From Streptomyces sp. ISL-98 (GTDB lineage Bacteria; Actinomycetota; Actinomycetes; Streptomycetales; Streptomycetaceae), in the NCBI RefSeq assembly GCF_018614055.1, contig NZ_JAGGPB010000026.1, forward strand, positions 153,729 to 217,728: a stretch of DNA of 64,000 nucleotides, written 5' to 3'. Positions 1 to 8,004 of this stretch are shown piece by piece. The position numbers and the translations under genes are program-made. The notes below the pieces were generated by a model. The model made no database searches. It was not told where the DNA came from and saw only the letters and a program-made list of their open reading frames with translations. Positions within the stretch are counted from its first letter, which is position 1, and each line of letters opens with the position of its first letter.

Positions 1-333
1 AAAGCCGCCGACGCCGAGCAGCAGCAGGCAGTTGGCCAGCGCGGCGAGGATCTCGGCCCTGGCGTAGCCGAAGGTGGCGTTGCGGGTGGGCGGGCGGTTG
101 GCGAAGTGGATCGCGAGGAGTGCCATCGCGAGCCCCAGGGCGTCCGTGGCCATATGGGCCGCGTCCGCGATCAGCGCCAGCGAATTCGAGAGCAGTCCAC
201 CGACGATCTCGACCGTCATGACGGTCAGCGTGATGCCGAGCGCGATACGAAGCCGTCCCTTGTACGCGGCGGCAGCCGTGCCGGTGGGCGGCGGCCCGCC
301 ATGCGTATGCCCGTGATCGTGCCCAGCCCCCAT
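1..333 (-). CDS. Cation diffusion facilitator efflux protein (5' part only)
   Basis: The minus strand is open from an ATG at 333 to the window edge, giving the first 111 residues of a membrane protein; the 3' part lies outside the window. The start is followed by a His-rich metal-binding stretch (HDHGHTH, residues 5-11) and two hydrophobic segments (about 28-47 and 66-80). Between them lies HMATD (residues 60-64); His and Asp at this spacing in the second helix are the transport-site ligands of the cation diffusion facilitator family. Such proteins export Zn2+, Co2+ or Cd2+ by proton antiport in the cytoplasmic membrane. The exact metal cannot be read from the fragment. It follows galE on the same strand, but the hairpin between them suggests separate transcription. 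Confidence 0.85.
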   Translation of the reverse strand, partial: MGAGHDHGHTHGGPPPTGTAAAAYKGRLRIALGITLTVMTVEIVGGLLSNSLALIADAAHMATDALGLAMALLAIHFANRPPTRNATFGYARAEILAALANCLLLLGVGGF

Positions 334-432
334 GTGGAGCGCCTCCCCGGATATGTGGATGATCGGCCCGGTGCCAGTGAACTACGGGAGGGGGGTATGT
401 GGCAACACGGCACTGAACACCGTTGTCATATG

Positions 433-464
433 CCCTGACCTGCGGAAATGACCGCAGGTCAGGG
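433..464 (-). terminator. Hairpin terminator downstream of galE
   Basis: A perfect 13-bp inverted repeat (CCCTGACCTGCGG and its complement) with a 6-base loop sits 21 bases past the galE stop. There is no T-run, which is common for Streptomyces terminators. It separates galE from the cation efflux gene. Confidence 0.7.
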
Positions 465-485
465 CCTGGGGGCGTCTCCGGCGGA

Positions 486-1463
486 TCAGCTCCGGCGGGC
501 TTCCGGATGCCGCAGCAGCCAGCCTTCCCATGCCGAGACGACCATCTCGCGCACCCCGCGCGAGGCGGACCAGCCCAGCTCCTTGGCGATCAGATCGGAC
601 GAGGCGACGGCCTGCGCGGCGTCACCGGGGCGGCGCGGCTCGATCACCGGGGCCAGCCCGGAGCCGGTGACCTCGGACACCAGATCGGCGAGCTCGCGCA
701 CCGAGACACCCTCACCGCGGCCGATGTTCAGCGTCAGGTCCCCAGCAGCGTCGGTCAGTGCCCGCGCGACCGCCAGATGGGCGTCGGCGAGATCGGCGAC
801 GTGAATGTAGTCACGGATGCAGGTGCCGTCCGGGGTCGGGTAGTCGTCCCCGAAGATCCGCGGGGCCTCGCCGCGAGTGATCCGGTCGAAGAACATCGGG
901 ATGATGTTGAACACCCCGGTGTCGGCCAGCTCCGGCCTCGCCGCACCCGCCACATTGAAGTAGCGCAGGCACGCGGTCGAGATGCCGTGCGCCCGGCCCG
1001 CGGCCCGCACGAGCCACTCGCCGACCAGCTTGGTCTCGCCGTACGGGTTGATCGGGGCGCAGGGTGTGTTCTCGGGGATGAGATCCACCTCGGGCACTCC
1101 GTACACCGCCGCGGACGAGGAGAAGACGAAGCGGTGCACCTCGGCCGCGGCGACCGCTTCGAGCAGCACCGTGAGACCGAACACGTTCTCCCGGTAGTAG
1201 AGCAGCGGCTCCTCCACCGACTGCCCGACCTGCTTCTTCGCCGCGAGATGCACCACACCTGTGACGTTGTGCTCGGCGAGCGTACGGTCGAGCAGTTCCC
1301 TGTCGAGTACGGAGCCGCTTACCAGCGGGATCTCCGGTGGCAGCCGGTCCGTGACGCCGGAGGAGACGTCGTCGAGGACGACCACCCGCTCACCCGCTTC
1401 GGCCATGGTCCGCGCCACATGCGCACCGATGTACCCCGCACCACCTGTGATCAGCCAAGTCAT
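486..1463 (-). CDS. galE: UDP-glucose 4-epimerase
   Basis: 325 residues, an extended short-chain dehydrogenase/reductase that interconverts UDP-glucose and UDP-galactose using bound NAD. The Rossmann motif GGAGYIG is at residues 7-13, the Ser of the SSS run near 115-117, and the catalytic YxxxK is Tyr141/Lys145 (YGETK). The length fits GalE. The ATG at 1463 was chosen because it places the Rossmann motif at the N terminus as in the family; the frame stays open upstream, but that part runs through the inverted repeat at 1477-1560 and looks non-coding. The product could feed cell-wall or exopolysaccharide synthesis, consistent with the glycosyltransferase/export genes that diverge from it; a GH36 alpha-galactosidase is further along. 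Confidence 0.93.
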   Translation of the reverse strand: MTWLITGGAGYIGAHVARTMAEAGERVVVLDDVSSGVTDRLPPEIPLVSGSVLDRELLDRTLAEHNVTGVVHLAAKKQVGQSVEEPLLYYRENVFGLTVLLEAVAAAEVHRFVFSSSAAVYGVPEVDLIPENTPCAPINPYGETKLVGEWLVRAAGRAHGISTACLRYFNVAGAARPELADTGVFNIIPMFFDRITRGEAPRIFGDDYPTPDGTCIRDYIHVADLADAHLAVARALTDAAGDLTLNIGRGEGVSVRELADLVSEVTGSGLAPVIEPRRPGDAAQAVASSDLIAKELGWSASRGVREMVVSAWEGWLLRHPEARRS

Positions 1464-1476
1464 GACGGCCACCCTA

Positions 1477-1560
1477 GGGGGTGTCCGCCGGATCATGCCT
1501 GGGCCGCAGGGTCTGGCACGCGCCGCACCCCGAAGCCGGCCTGATCCGCCGGACACCCCC
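1477..1560. repeat. Perfect 19-bp inverted repeat with 46-bp spacer
   Basis: The arms at 1477-1495 and 1542-1560 are exact complements (GGGGGTGTCCGCCGGATCA and its complement). The element lies just upstream of the galE start and between galE and the divergent locus. It resembles short palindromic intergenic units seen repeatedly in Streptomyces genomes (recollection, not checked). It could be a hairpin in the galE leader or a non-autonomous mobile unit. Confidence 0.8.
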
Positions 1561-1792
1561 CAGGCCCTTCACAAGGGCGGTTTGTGGGGCGAGGCATCGA
1601 TCGACGAAGATGATCGCGGCGGGCCGCCCGCCTTCCCGTCCGGTCTTATCGGGGCGTGAACGGGCCGTGAACTCGCGCTTCCGTACATCCGATAGCCTCT
1701 GCCGACATGCCTCCGGCCCGCACCGGGCCGGAATGACGCATGCCAGCCACGTCAGCCAAGCCGGCTACGCCAGTGCCAAGGAGTGAGTTCGT

Positions 1793-3565
1793 CTGTCGAC
1801 CGCCATCCTCACCGGTCCGCCGGTACCCGGATCGCCGCTCGAGGGCGATCTGCGGTCGCTGGGATTCGACGTACGGTCCGCCGCCGATGCGGACGAGACC
1901 GTCAAGCTGCTCGACGCGACACCGGCCGGTGAACGCGTCGCGCTCGTCGACCCGCGTTTCGTCGGTCACGTCCACTCCCTGCGCCTCGCGCTCACGGACC
2001 CCCGCTTCCCGGCAGCCGCCGCCCCTGGCGCGCTCACGGCGCAGCCCGAGGCCCGCGCCGCACTCGCCGACGCCGTGCGCAGCGCTCCGGCCTGTCCCGA
2101 CGCCGTCGCCGAGGCGCTCGACGCCGCAGGCACCGCCGTACAGCGGCCCGAACTCGGCTCGCTGGTCGCCGCCGTCCCCACGGACGACGCCGGGCGCGAG
2201 CAGGCCCGCGCCGCCGTCGCCGCCGTCGACGAGGAAGCCGTACGGCTGCGCACCGCGGTGAAGTCCCGCGACGGCTTCTTCACCACCTTCTGCATCAGCC
2301 CGTACTCGCGCTACATCGCCCGCTGGTGCGCCCGCCGGGGCTTCACCCCGAACCAGGTCACCACCGCTTCGCTGATCACCGCGCTGATCGCGGCCGGCTG
2401 TGCGGCGACCGGCACCCGCGGCGGCTACATCGCGGCCGGTGCGCTGCTGCTCTTCTCCTTCGTCCTGGACTGCACCGACGGGCAGCTCGCCCGCTACTCG
2501 CTGCAGTACTCGACGATGGGCGCCTGGCTCGACGCGACCTTCGACCGCGCCAAGGAGTACGCGTACTACGCCGGCCTCGCGCTCGGCGCCGCCCGGGGCG
2601 GCGACGACGTATGGGCGCTGGCACTCGGCGCGATGGTGCTCCAGACCGGCCGCCACGTCGTGGACTTCTCCTTCAACGAGGCGAACCACGACGCGGAGTC
2701 CAATACGAGCCCCACCGCCGCGCTCTCCGACAAGCTCGACAGCGTCGGCTGGACGGTCTGGGTGCGCCGGATGATCGTCCTGCCGATCGGCGAGCGGTGG
2801 GCGATGATCGCGGTCCTGACCGCCGTCACCACCCCGCGCATCGTCTTCTACGCCCTGCTCGTCGGCTGCGCGCTCGCCGCGCTCTACACCACGGCCGGCC
2901 GCGTCCTGCGCTCGCTGACCCGCAAGGCACGGCGTACGGACCGAGCCGCCCAGGCCCTCGCCGACCTCGCGGACAGCGGGCCGCTCGCCCAGGCCGTGGC
3001 GGCACGTGGGCCCCGTATCAAGGGAGCGTGGACCGCCCCGGTGGTGGCCGCGATCGGTGCTGCGGCGCTGGTGAGCGCGGCGCTCACGCAGCCGTTCGGC
3101 AGCCTGCAGGTGGTCGTCGCCGCGGTCTTCTACGCGGTGCTCTCCGGCATAGCCGTGGCCCGCCCCCTCAAGGGCGCCCTCGACTGGCTCGTCCCCCCTG
3201 TTTTCCGGGCGGCCGAGTACGGCACGATCCTGATTCTCGCGGCCCGCTCCGAGGTGAACGGAGCATTGCCGGCTGCTTTCGGGCTGGTGGCAGCCGTCGC
3301 CTACCATCACTACGACACGGTGTACCGCATCCGCGGTGGCACCGGCGCGCCGCCCCAGTGGCTGGTGCGGACGATCGGCGGGCACGAAGGCCGGACGCTC
3401 GTGGTGGTGGTACTCGCCGCGGTCCTGTCGCCGCAGAACACATACCTCACCCTGGCGCTCACGGCCCTCGCTGTGGCCGTGGCGCTCGTGGTGCTCGTGG
3501 AGTCCATCCGTTTCTGGGTGTCCTCCGGAGCCCCCGCAGTACACGACGAAGGAGAACCCGCATGA
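1793..3565 (+). CDS. CDP-alcohol phosphatidyltransferase with N-terminal extra domain (DUF5941-like)
   Basis: 590 residues. The C-terminal two-thirds is a polytopic CDP-alcohol phosphatidyltransferase with the complete signature D-x2-DG-x2-AR-x8-G-x3-D-x3-D: Asp226, Asp229, Ala-Arg 233-234, Gly243, Asp247 and Asp251. These enzymes transfer a phospho-alcohol from a CDP carrier to a hydroxyl acceptor in the membrane. The first about 160 residues are a soluble domain I associate with DUF5941 from memory. The start is inferred as CTG at 1793: an AAGGAG precedes it by 9 bases, the frame is closed by a stop at 1784-1786, and the first ATG/GTG inside would remove about 95 conserved-looking residues. 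It overlaps the next gene by ATGA. Substrate unknown; PgsA or phosphatidylinositol phosphate synthase roles are less likely given the extra domain and context. Confidence 0.85.
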   Translation: MSTAILTGPPVPGSPLEGDLRSLGFDVRSAADADETVKLLDATPAGERVALVDPRFVGHVHSLRLALTDPRFPAAAAPGALTAQPEARAALADAVRSAPACPDAVAEALDAAGTAVQRPELGSLVAAVPTDDAGREQARAAVAAVDEEAVRLRTAVKSRDGFFTTFCISPYSRYIARWCARRGFTPNQVTTASLITALIAAGCAATGTRGGYIAAGALLLFSFVLDCTDGQLARYSLQYSTMGAWLDATFDRAKEYAYYAGLALGAARGGDDVWALALGAMVLQTGRHVVDFSFNEANHDAESNTSPTAALSDKLDSVGWTVWVRRMIVLPIGERWAMIAVLTAVTTPRIVFYALLVGCALAALYTTAGRVLRSLTRKARRTDRAAQALADLADSGPLAQAVAARGPRIKGAWTAPVVAAIGAAALVSAALTQPFGSLQVVVAAVFYAVLSGIAVARPLKGALDWLVPPVFRAAEYGTILILAARSEVNGALPAAFGLVAAVAYHHYDTVYRIRGGTGAPPQWLVRTIGGHEGRTLVVVVLAAVLSPQNTYLTLALTALAVAVALVVLVESIRFWVSSGAPAVHDEGEPA

Positions 3566-4299
3566 TCGGCCTCGTACTGGCTGCCGGCGCCGGACGGCGT
3601 CTGCGTCCCTACACGGACACCCTCCCCAAGGCACTGGTGCCCGTGGACGGCGACACGACCGTCCTCGACCTGACGCTCGGCAACTTCGCGGAGGTCGGCC
3701 TGACCGAGGTCGCGATCGTCGTCGGTTACCGCAAGGAAGCCGTGTACGAGCGGCGGGAGGCCCTTGAGGCGAAGTACGGCCTCAAGATCACGCTCGTCGA
3801 CAACGACAAGGCCGAGGAGTGGAACAACGCCTACTCCCTGTGGTGCGCGCGTGACGTCCTCAAGCAGGGTGTGATCCTCGCCAACGGCGATACCGTGCAC
3901 CCGGTCTCCGTCGAGAAGACGCTGCTCGCCGCCCGCGGCAAGGGCCAGAAGATAATCCTCGCCCTCGACGCGGTGAAGCACCTCGCCGACGAGGAGATGA
4001 AGGTCATCACCGACGGCGACAAGGGCGTTCAGCGGATCACCAAGCTGATGGACCCGGCCACCGCCACCGGCGAGTACATCGGTGTCACCCTCATCGAGCC
4101 CGAGGCTGCCGAAGAGCTCGCCGACGCGCTGAAGACCACCTTCGAGCGCGACCCCGACCTCTACTACGAGGACGGCTACCAGGAGCTGGTCAACCGCGGC
4201 TTCACCGTCGACGTGGCCCCCATCGGCGAAGTGACGTGGGTCGAGATCGACAACCACGACGACCTCGCGAAGGGCCGTGAGATCGCGTGCCTGTACTGA
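3562..4299 (+). CDS. Sugar/polyol-phosphate nucleotidyltransferase, LicC-like
   Basis: 245 residues, one GT-A-type nucleotidyltransferase domain. The N terminus carries the nucleotide-binding signature AAGAGRRL followed by PKALVPV (residues 7-28), a metal-binding NGD at 108-110, and WNNAYSLW near 87-94, a pattern I associate with choline- and inositol-phosphate cytidylyltransferases such as LicC. The likely reaction is NTP (probably CTP) plus a phospho-alcohol giving an NDP-alcohol and pyrophosphate. It starts inside the stop of the upstream phosphatidyltransferase (ATGA) and overlaps the dehydrogenase after it by 13 bases. The context suggests it makes the CDP-alcohol used by the two flanking CDP-alcohol transferases; that link is inference. 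A hexose-1-phosphate nucleotidyltransferase is the main alternative. Confidence 0.82.
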   Translation: MIGLVLAAGAGRRLRPYTDTLPKALVPVDGDTTVLDLTLGNFAEVGLTEVAIVVGYRKEAVYERREALEAKYGLKITLVDNDKAEEWNNAYSLWCARDVLKQGVILANGDTVHPVSVEKTLLAARGKGQKIILALDAVKHLADEEMKVITDGDKGVQRITKLMDPATATGEYIGVTLIEPEAAEELADALKTTFERDPDLYYEDGYQELVNRGFTVDVAPIGEVTWVEIDNHDDLAKGREIACLY

Positions 4300-5348
4300 C
4301 CCGGCTCATCCCGTCCCCGGTCGTCGTCGACATCAACTGCGGCGCCATGGACGATCTGGCCGGCCTCCTGGCCGACCAGCGGATCTCCAACTCGGGCAAG
4401 CTCGCCATCGCGACCAGCGGCGGCTCGGGACTGGCGCTGCGCGACAAGCTCGCGCCGGTCCTGCCCGACGCCGACTGGTTCCCCGTCGCCGACGGAACGA
4501 TCGACTCCGCCGTCAAGCTCGCCGATGACATCAAGGGCAAGCGGTACGACGCCGTGGTCGGCCTCGGCGGCGGCAAGATCATCGACGTGGCGAAGTACGC
4601 GGCGGCCCGGGTCGGCCTGCCGATGGTCGCCGTCGCGACGAACCTCTCGCACGACGGCATCTGCTCGCCGGTGTCCATCCTGGACAACGACAACGGTCGC
4701 GGCTCCTACGGCGTACCCACGCCCATCGCCATGGTCATCGACCTCGATGTGATCCGCGAGGCTCCGGTCCGCTTCATCCGGTCCGGCATCGGCGACGCGA
4801 TCTCCAACATCTCGGCCATCGCCGACTGGGAGCTTTCCCACCGCATCACGGGCGAGCCGGTCGACGGACTGGCCGCCGCCATGGCCCGTACGGCGGGAGA
4901 AGCCGTACTCCGCCACCCCGGCGGCGTCGGCACCGACGAGTTCCTCACGGTCCTCGCCGAGTCCCTCGTCCTGTCCGGCATCGCCATGTCGATCAGCGGC
5001 GACACCCGGCCCTCGTCCGGCGCGTGCCACGAGATCAGCCACGCCTTCGACCTGCTCTTCCCGAAGCGCTCCGCGCTCCACGGCGAGCAGGTCGGCATCG
5101 GCGCGGCCTTCGCGATGCACCTGCGCGGGGCACACGACGACGCCGCCCTCTTCGCCGACGTACTGCGCAGGCACGGCCTGCCGGTGCTGCCCGCGGAGAT
5201 CGGCTTCAGCGTCGACGAGTTCGTCGAGGCCGTTCAGTACGCCCCGCAGACCCGCCCGGGACGCTTCACGATCCTGGAGCACCTCGACCTGTCCGCAGAC
5301 CAGATCAGGGACGCTTACGCCGACTATGTCAAGACCATCAGTAGCTGA
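4287..5348 (+). CDS. Iron-containing/G1P-type alcohol dehydrogenase (EgsA/AraM-like)
   Basis: 353 residues from a GTG. The fold is that of group III metal-dependent dehydrogenases: GGGKIIDVAK (94-103) binds the nucleotide, TNLSHDG (118-124) resembles the substrate pocket of glycerol-1-phosphate dehydrogenases, and Asp170, His248 (ACHEISH) and His265 (LHGEQ) are the expected metal ligands. Archaeal EgsA and Bacillus AraM reduce dihydroxyacetone phosphate to sn-glycerol-1-phosphate, and the order of motifs fits this branch better than long-chain alcohol dehydrogenases. It overlaps the nucleotidyltransferase by 13 bases and the next transferase by 23, implying translational coupling. In this setting it would supply the phospho-polyol that is activated and transferred. 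Other phospho-sugars are possible substrates. Confidence 0.8.
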   Translation: MPVLTRLIPSPVVVDINCGAMDDLAGLLADQRISNSGKLAIATSGGSGLALRDKLAPVLPDADWFPVADGTIDSAVKLADDIKGKRYDAVVGLGGGKIIDVAKYAAARVGLPMVAVATNLSHDGICSPVSILDNDNGRGSYGVPTPIAMVIDLDVIREAPVRFIRSGIGDAISNISAIADWELSHRITGEPVDGLAAAMARTAGEAVLRHPGGVGTDEFLTVLAESLVLSGIAMSISGDTRPSSGACHEISHAFDLLFPKRSALHGEQVGIGAAFAMHLRGAHDDAALFADVLRRHGLPVLPAEIGFSVDEFVEAVQYAPQTRPGRFTILEHLDLSADQIRDAYADYVKTISS

Positions 5349-6105
5349 ACTCCGTCCGGTCGTTCACCCCGAGGGCGTGAAGGACCGGCGCAGCGGTGAG
5401 CACTGGGCCGGGCGCATGTACATGCGAGAGATCTCGCTGCACATCGACCCGTACCTGGTGAACACGAAGATCACGCCCAACCAGCTCACCTACCTCATGG
5501 TGGTCGTGGGCGTCATCGGCGGTGCGACGCTGCTGATCCCCGGGCTCACCGGCGCGATCCTCACGGTGGTGCTGTTCCAGATCTATCTGCTGCTCGACTG
5601 CGTCGACGGCGAGGTCGCCCGCTGGCGCAAGCAGACCTCGATCACCGGTGTCTACCTGGACCGCATCGGCCACTATCTGTGCGAGGCCGCCCTGCTGGTG
5701 GGCTTCGGCGTACGCGGCGCGGACGTCTTCGGCGACGGAGGGCCGGAGTGGCTGTGGGCCTTCCTCGGTACGCTCGCCGCGCTCGGCGCGATCCTGATCA
5801 AGGCCGAGACCGACCTGGTCGACGTGGCCCGCCAGCGCAGCGGACTGCCCGCCGTCAAGGACGAGGCCTCCGTGCCCCGCTCCTCCGGTCTGGCCCTGGC
5901 CCGTCGCGCAGCGGCCGCGCTGAAGTTCCACCGGCTGGTCGGCGGCATCGAGGCGAGCCTGTTCATCCTGGTCGTGGCGATCATCGACAGCGTCCAGGGC
6001 GACCTGTTCTTCACCCGCCTCGGCATCGCGATCCTCGCTGGCATCGCGATCGTCCAGACGCTTCTGCACCTCGTGTCCATCCTCGCTTCGAGCAGGCTGA
6101 AGTGA
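5326..6105 (+). CDS. CDP-alcohol phosphatidyltransferase family protein with altered motif
   Basis: 259 residues, several membrane segments. The CDP-alcohol transferase signature is present as Asp91, Asp94, Gly95, Ala-Arg 98-99, Gly108 and Asp112, but the last position, normally an Asp proposed to be the catalytic base, is His116 (LDRIGHY). The other metal-binding Asp residues are intact, so binding of the CDP moiety is expected; catalysis may use His as base or act on a different acceptor. The ATG at 5326 lies 23 bases inside the upstream dehydrogenase and no later ATG/GTG fits the N terminus better. It ends in a GTGA overlap with the glycosyltransferase. This is the second family member in one operon. 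Confidence 0.83.
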   Translation: MSRPSVAELRPVVHPEGVKDRRSGEHWAGRMYMREISLHIDPYLVNTKITPNQLTYLMVVVGVIGGATLLIPGLTGAILTVVLFQIYLLLDCVDGEVARWRKQTSITGVYLDRIGHYLCEAALLVGFGVRGADVFGDGGPEWLWAFLGTLAALGAILIKAETDLVDVARQRSGLPAVKDEASVPRSSGLALARRAAAALKFHRLVGGIEASLFILVVAIIDSVQGDLFFTRLGIAILAGIAIVQTLLHLVSILASSRLK

Positions 6106-7007
6106 CGGGCGCGGGCATGGACGCGGGCACGGGCATGAAGGTCGGCGCCGTCATCATCACCATGGGCAACCGCCCGGACGAGCTGCGCGCCCTCCTCGAC
6201 TCGGTCGCCAAGCAGGACGGCGACCGCGTCGAGGTCGTGGTCGTGGGCAACGGCTCCCCTGTCACCGGTGTCCCCGAGGGCGTACGGACCGTGGAGCTGC
6301 CCGAGAATCTGGGCATCCCGGGCGGCCGCAACGCCGGCATCGAGGCGTTCGGCCCCAGCGGCGCCGAGATGGACGTTCTCCTCTTCCTCGACGACGACGG
6401 TCTGCTGGCCCACCACGACACGGCCGAGCTGTGCCGCCAGGCCTTCGCCGCCGACCCGAAGCTGGGCATCATCAGCTTCCGGATCGCGGACCCGGAGACG
6501 GGGGAGACCGCACGCCGCCATGTGCCCCGGCTGCGTGCGTCGGATCCCCTGCGCTCCTCGCGCGTCACGACCTTCCTCGGCGGCGCCAATGCCGTACGTA
6601 CCAAGGTCTTCGCCGAGGTCGGCGGGCTGCCGGACGAGTTCTTCTACGCTCACGAGGAGACCGATCTGGCCTGGCGGGCGCTCGACGCCGGCTGGATGAT
6701 CTACTACCGCTCGGACATGGTCCTGTACCACCCGACGACGGCTCCCTCCCGCCACGCGGTGTACCACCGCATGGTGGCCAGGAACCGGGTCTGGCTGGCA
6801 CGCCGCAATCTGCCGGCCCCCCTGGTGCCCGTCTACCTCGGTGTATGGCTGCTGCTCACGCTGGCGCGACGCCCCTCCGGACCTGCGCTGAAGGCATGGT
6901 TCGGCGGCTTCTGGGAGGGGTGGACAAATGCCCCAGGTCCCCGCCGTCCGATGAAGTGGCGTACCGTCTGGCGCCTGACCCGGCTCGGGCGACCCCCTGT
7001 TATCTGA
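6102..7007 (+). CDS. Family 2 glycosyltransferase
   Basis: 301 residues. GT-A fold: N-terminal VGAVIITMGNR (about 14-24), LGIPGGRNAG (70-79), the metal/nucleotide-binding DDD at 97-99, and HEETDLAWR (184-192) matching the acceptor/catalytic ED region of rhamnosyl- and galactofuranosyl-type GT2 enzymes. One hydrophobic stretch near the C terminus (about 245-260) could anchor it to the membrane. The GTG at 6102 was chosen for its 4-base overlap with the preceding stop and an AGCAGG just upstream; ATGs at 6117 and 6135 are alternatives. Sugar donor and acceptor are unknown; neighbours suggest a cell-surface glycopolymer or glycolipid. Confidence 0.87.
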   Translation: MTGAGMDAGTGMKVGAVIITMGNRPDELRALLDSVAKQDGDRVEVVVVGNGSPVTGVPEGVRTVELPENLGIPGGRNAGIEAFGPSGAEMDVLLFLDDDGLLAHHDTAELCRQAFAADPKLGIISFRIADPETGETARRHVPRLRASDPLRSSRVTTFLGGANAVRTKVFAEVGGLPDEFFYAHEETDLAWRALDAGWMIYYRSDMVLYHPTTAPSRHAVYHRMVARNRVWLARRNLPAPLVPVYLGVWLLLTLARRPSGPALKAWFGGFWEGWTNAPGPRRPMKWRTVWRLTRLGRPPVI

Positions 7008-7068
7008 CAAGCTCGGGTCCGACAGCGCCTTATTGCCCTGCGCATCTTGAACACGAAAGTTTCAACTT

Positions 7069-8004
7069 GTGAGTGACACAACCCATGACGGTGCGGTCGC
7101 GACGAGCGCCCCGCCATCTCCCGACGACGCACTTACCCCGGCGGAGCTCGCCGCCAAGTACGGCCTGTCGGTGAGCGGTGCCCGACCGGGGCTGATCGAG
7201 TACGTCCGGCAGCTGTGGGGCCGGCGCCACTTCATCCTCGCCTTCTCGCAGGCGAAGCTGACCGCCCAGTACAGCCAGGCCAAGCTCGGCCAGCTGTGGC
7301 AGGTGGCGACCCCGCTGCTGAACGCGCTCGTGTACTTCCTCATCTTCGGCCTGATCCTGGAGGCCGACCGGGGCATGGACCGGCAGGTCTACGTCCCCTT
7401 CCTGGTCACGGGCGTATTCGTCTTCACCTTCACCCAGAGCTCGGTGATGGCCGGTGTCCGGTCGATCTCGGGCAACCTCGGACTGGTCAGAGCGCTGCAC
7501 TTCCCGCGCGCCTCGCTGCCGGTCTCTTTCGCGCTCCAGCAGCTCCAGCAGCTGATGTTCTCGATGATCGTGCTCGTGATCATCGCGGCCGCCTTCGGCA
7601 GCTACCCCTCGCTGTCCTGGCTGCTCGTCCTCCCGGCGCTGGCGCTGCAATTCGTCTTCAACATCGGCCTCGCCCTGATCATGGCCAGGCTCGGCAGCAA
7701 GACGCCCGACCTCGCGCAGCTGATGCCGTTCGTGATGCGTACATGGATGTACGCGTCCGGCGTGATGTTCAGCATCCCGCAGATGCTCAAGGACAAGGAC
7801 CTGCCCGGCTGGGTCACGGACGTGCTCCAGTGGAACCCGGCGGCCGTCTACATGGACCTCATCCGCTTCGGCCTGATCGACGGCTACGGCTCCGAGAACC
7901 TGCCCCCGCACGTGTGGGCCGTCGGGCTGGGCTGGGCGCTGCTGATCGGCGCCGCGGGCTTTGTGTACTTCTGGAAGGCTGAGGAGAGGTATGGCCGTGG
8001 CTGA
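7069..8004 (+). CDS. ABC-2 type export permease (Wzm/TagG-like)
   Basis: 311 residues with about six membrane helices after a hydrophilic N terminus of roughly 50 residues; typical length for permeases of polysaccharide or teichoic-acid exporters. The amphipathic region before the first helix (QLWGRRHFILAFSQAKLT) is like TagG/Wzm. It starts with GTG, 61 bases after the glycosyltransferase, and overlaps the ATPase gene by 14 bases, so the two form one transporter. It should pair as a dimer with the ATPase encoded next and move a lipid-linked polymer or glycolipid out of the cytoplasm. Confidence 0.88.
   Translation: MSDTTHDGAVATSAPPSPDDALTPAELAAKYGLSVSGARPGLIEYVRQLWGRRHFILAFSQAKLTAQYSQAKLGQLWQVATPLLNALVYFLIFGLILEADRGMDRQVYVPFLVTGVFVFTFTQSSVMAGVRSISGNLGLVRALHFPRASLPVSFALQQLQQLMFSMIVLVIIAAAFGSYPSLSWLLVLPALALQFVFNIGLALIMARLGSKTPDLAQLMPFVMRTWMYASGVMFSIPQMLKDKDLPGWVTDVLQWNPAAVYMDLIRFGLIDGYGSENLPPHVWAVGLGWALLIGAAGFVYFWKAEERYGRG

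Noticed and set aside
1477..1560. Ends of an insertion sequence
   Set aside because: The two arms enclose only 46 bases, no transposase gene exists nearby, and no target duplication is visible.
1646..3634. Long open frame on the minus strand opposite the CDP-alcohol transferase gene
   Set aside because: Composition is Arg/Gly-rich without motifs, while the plus frame has a complete enzyme signature; long antisense frames are expected at this GC content. The same applies to 16718-18094, 18813-21155, 26625-28787 and others.
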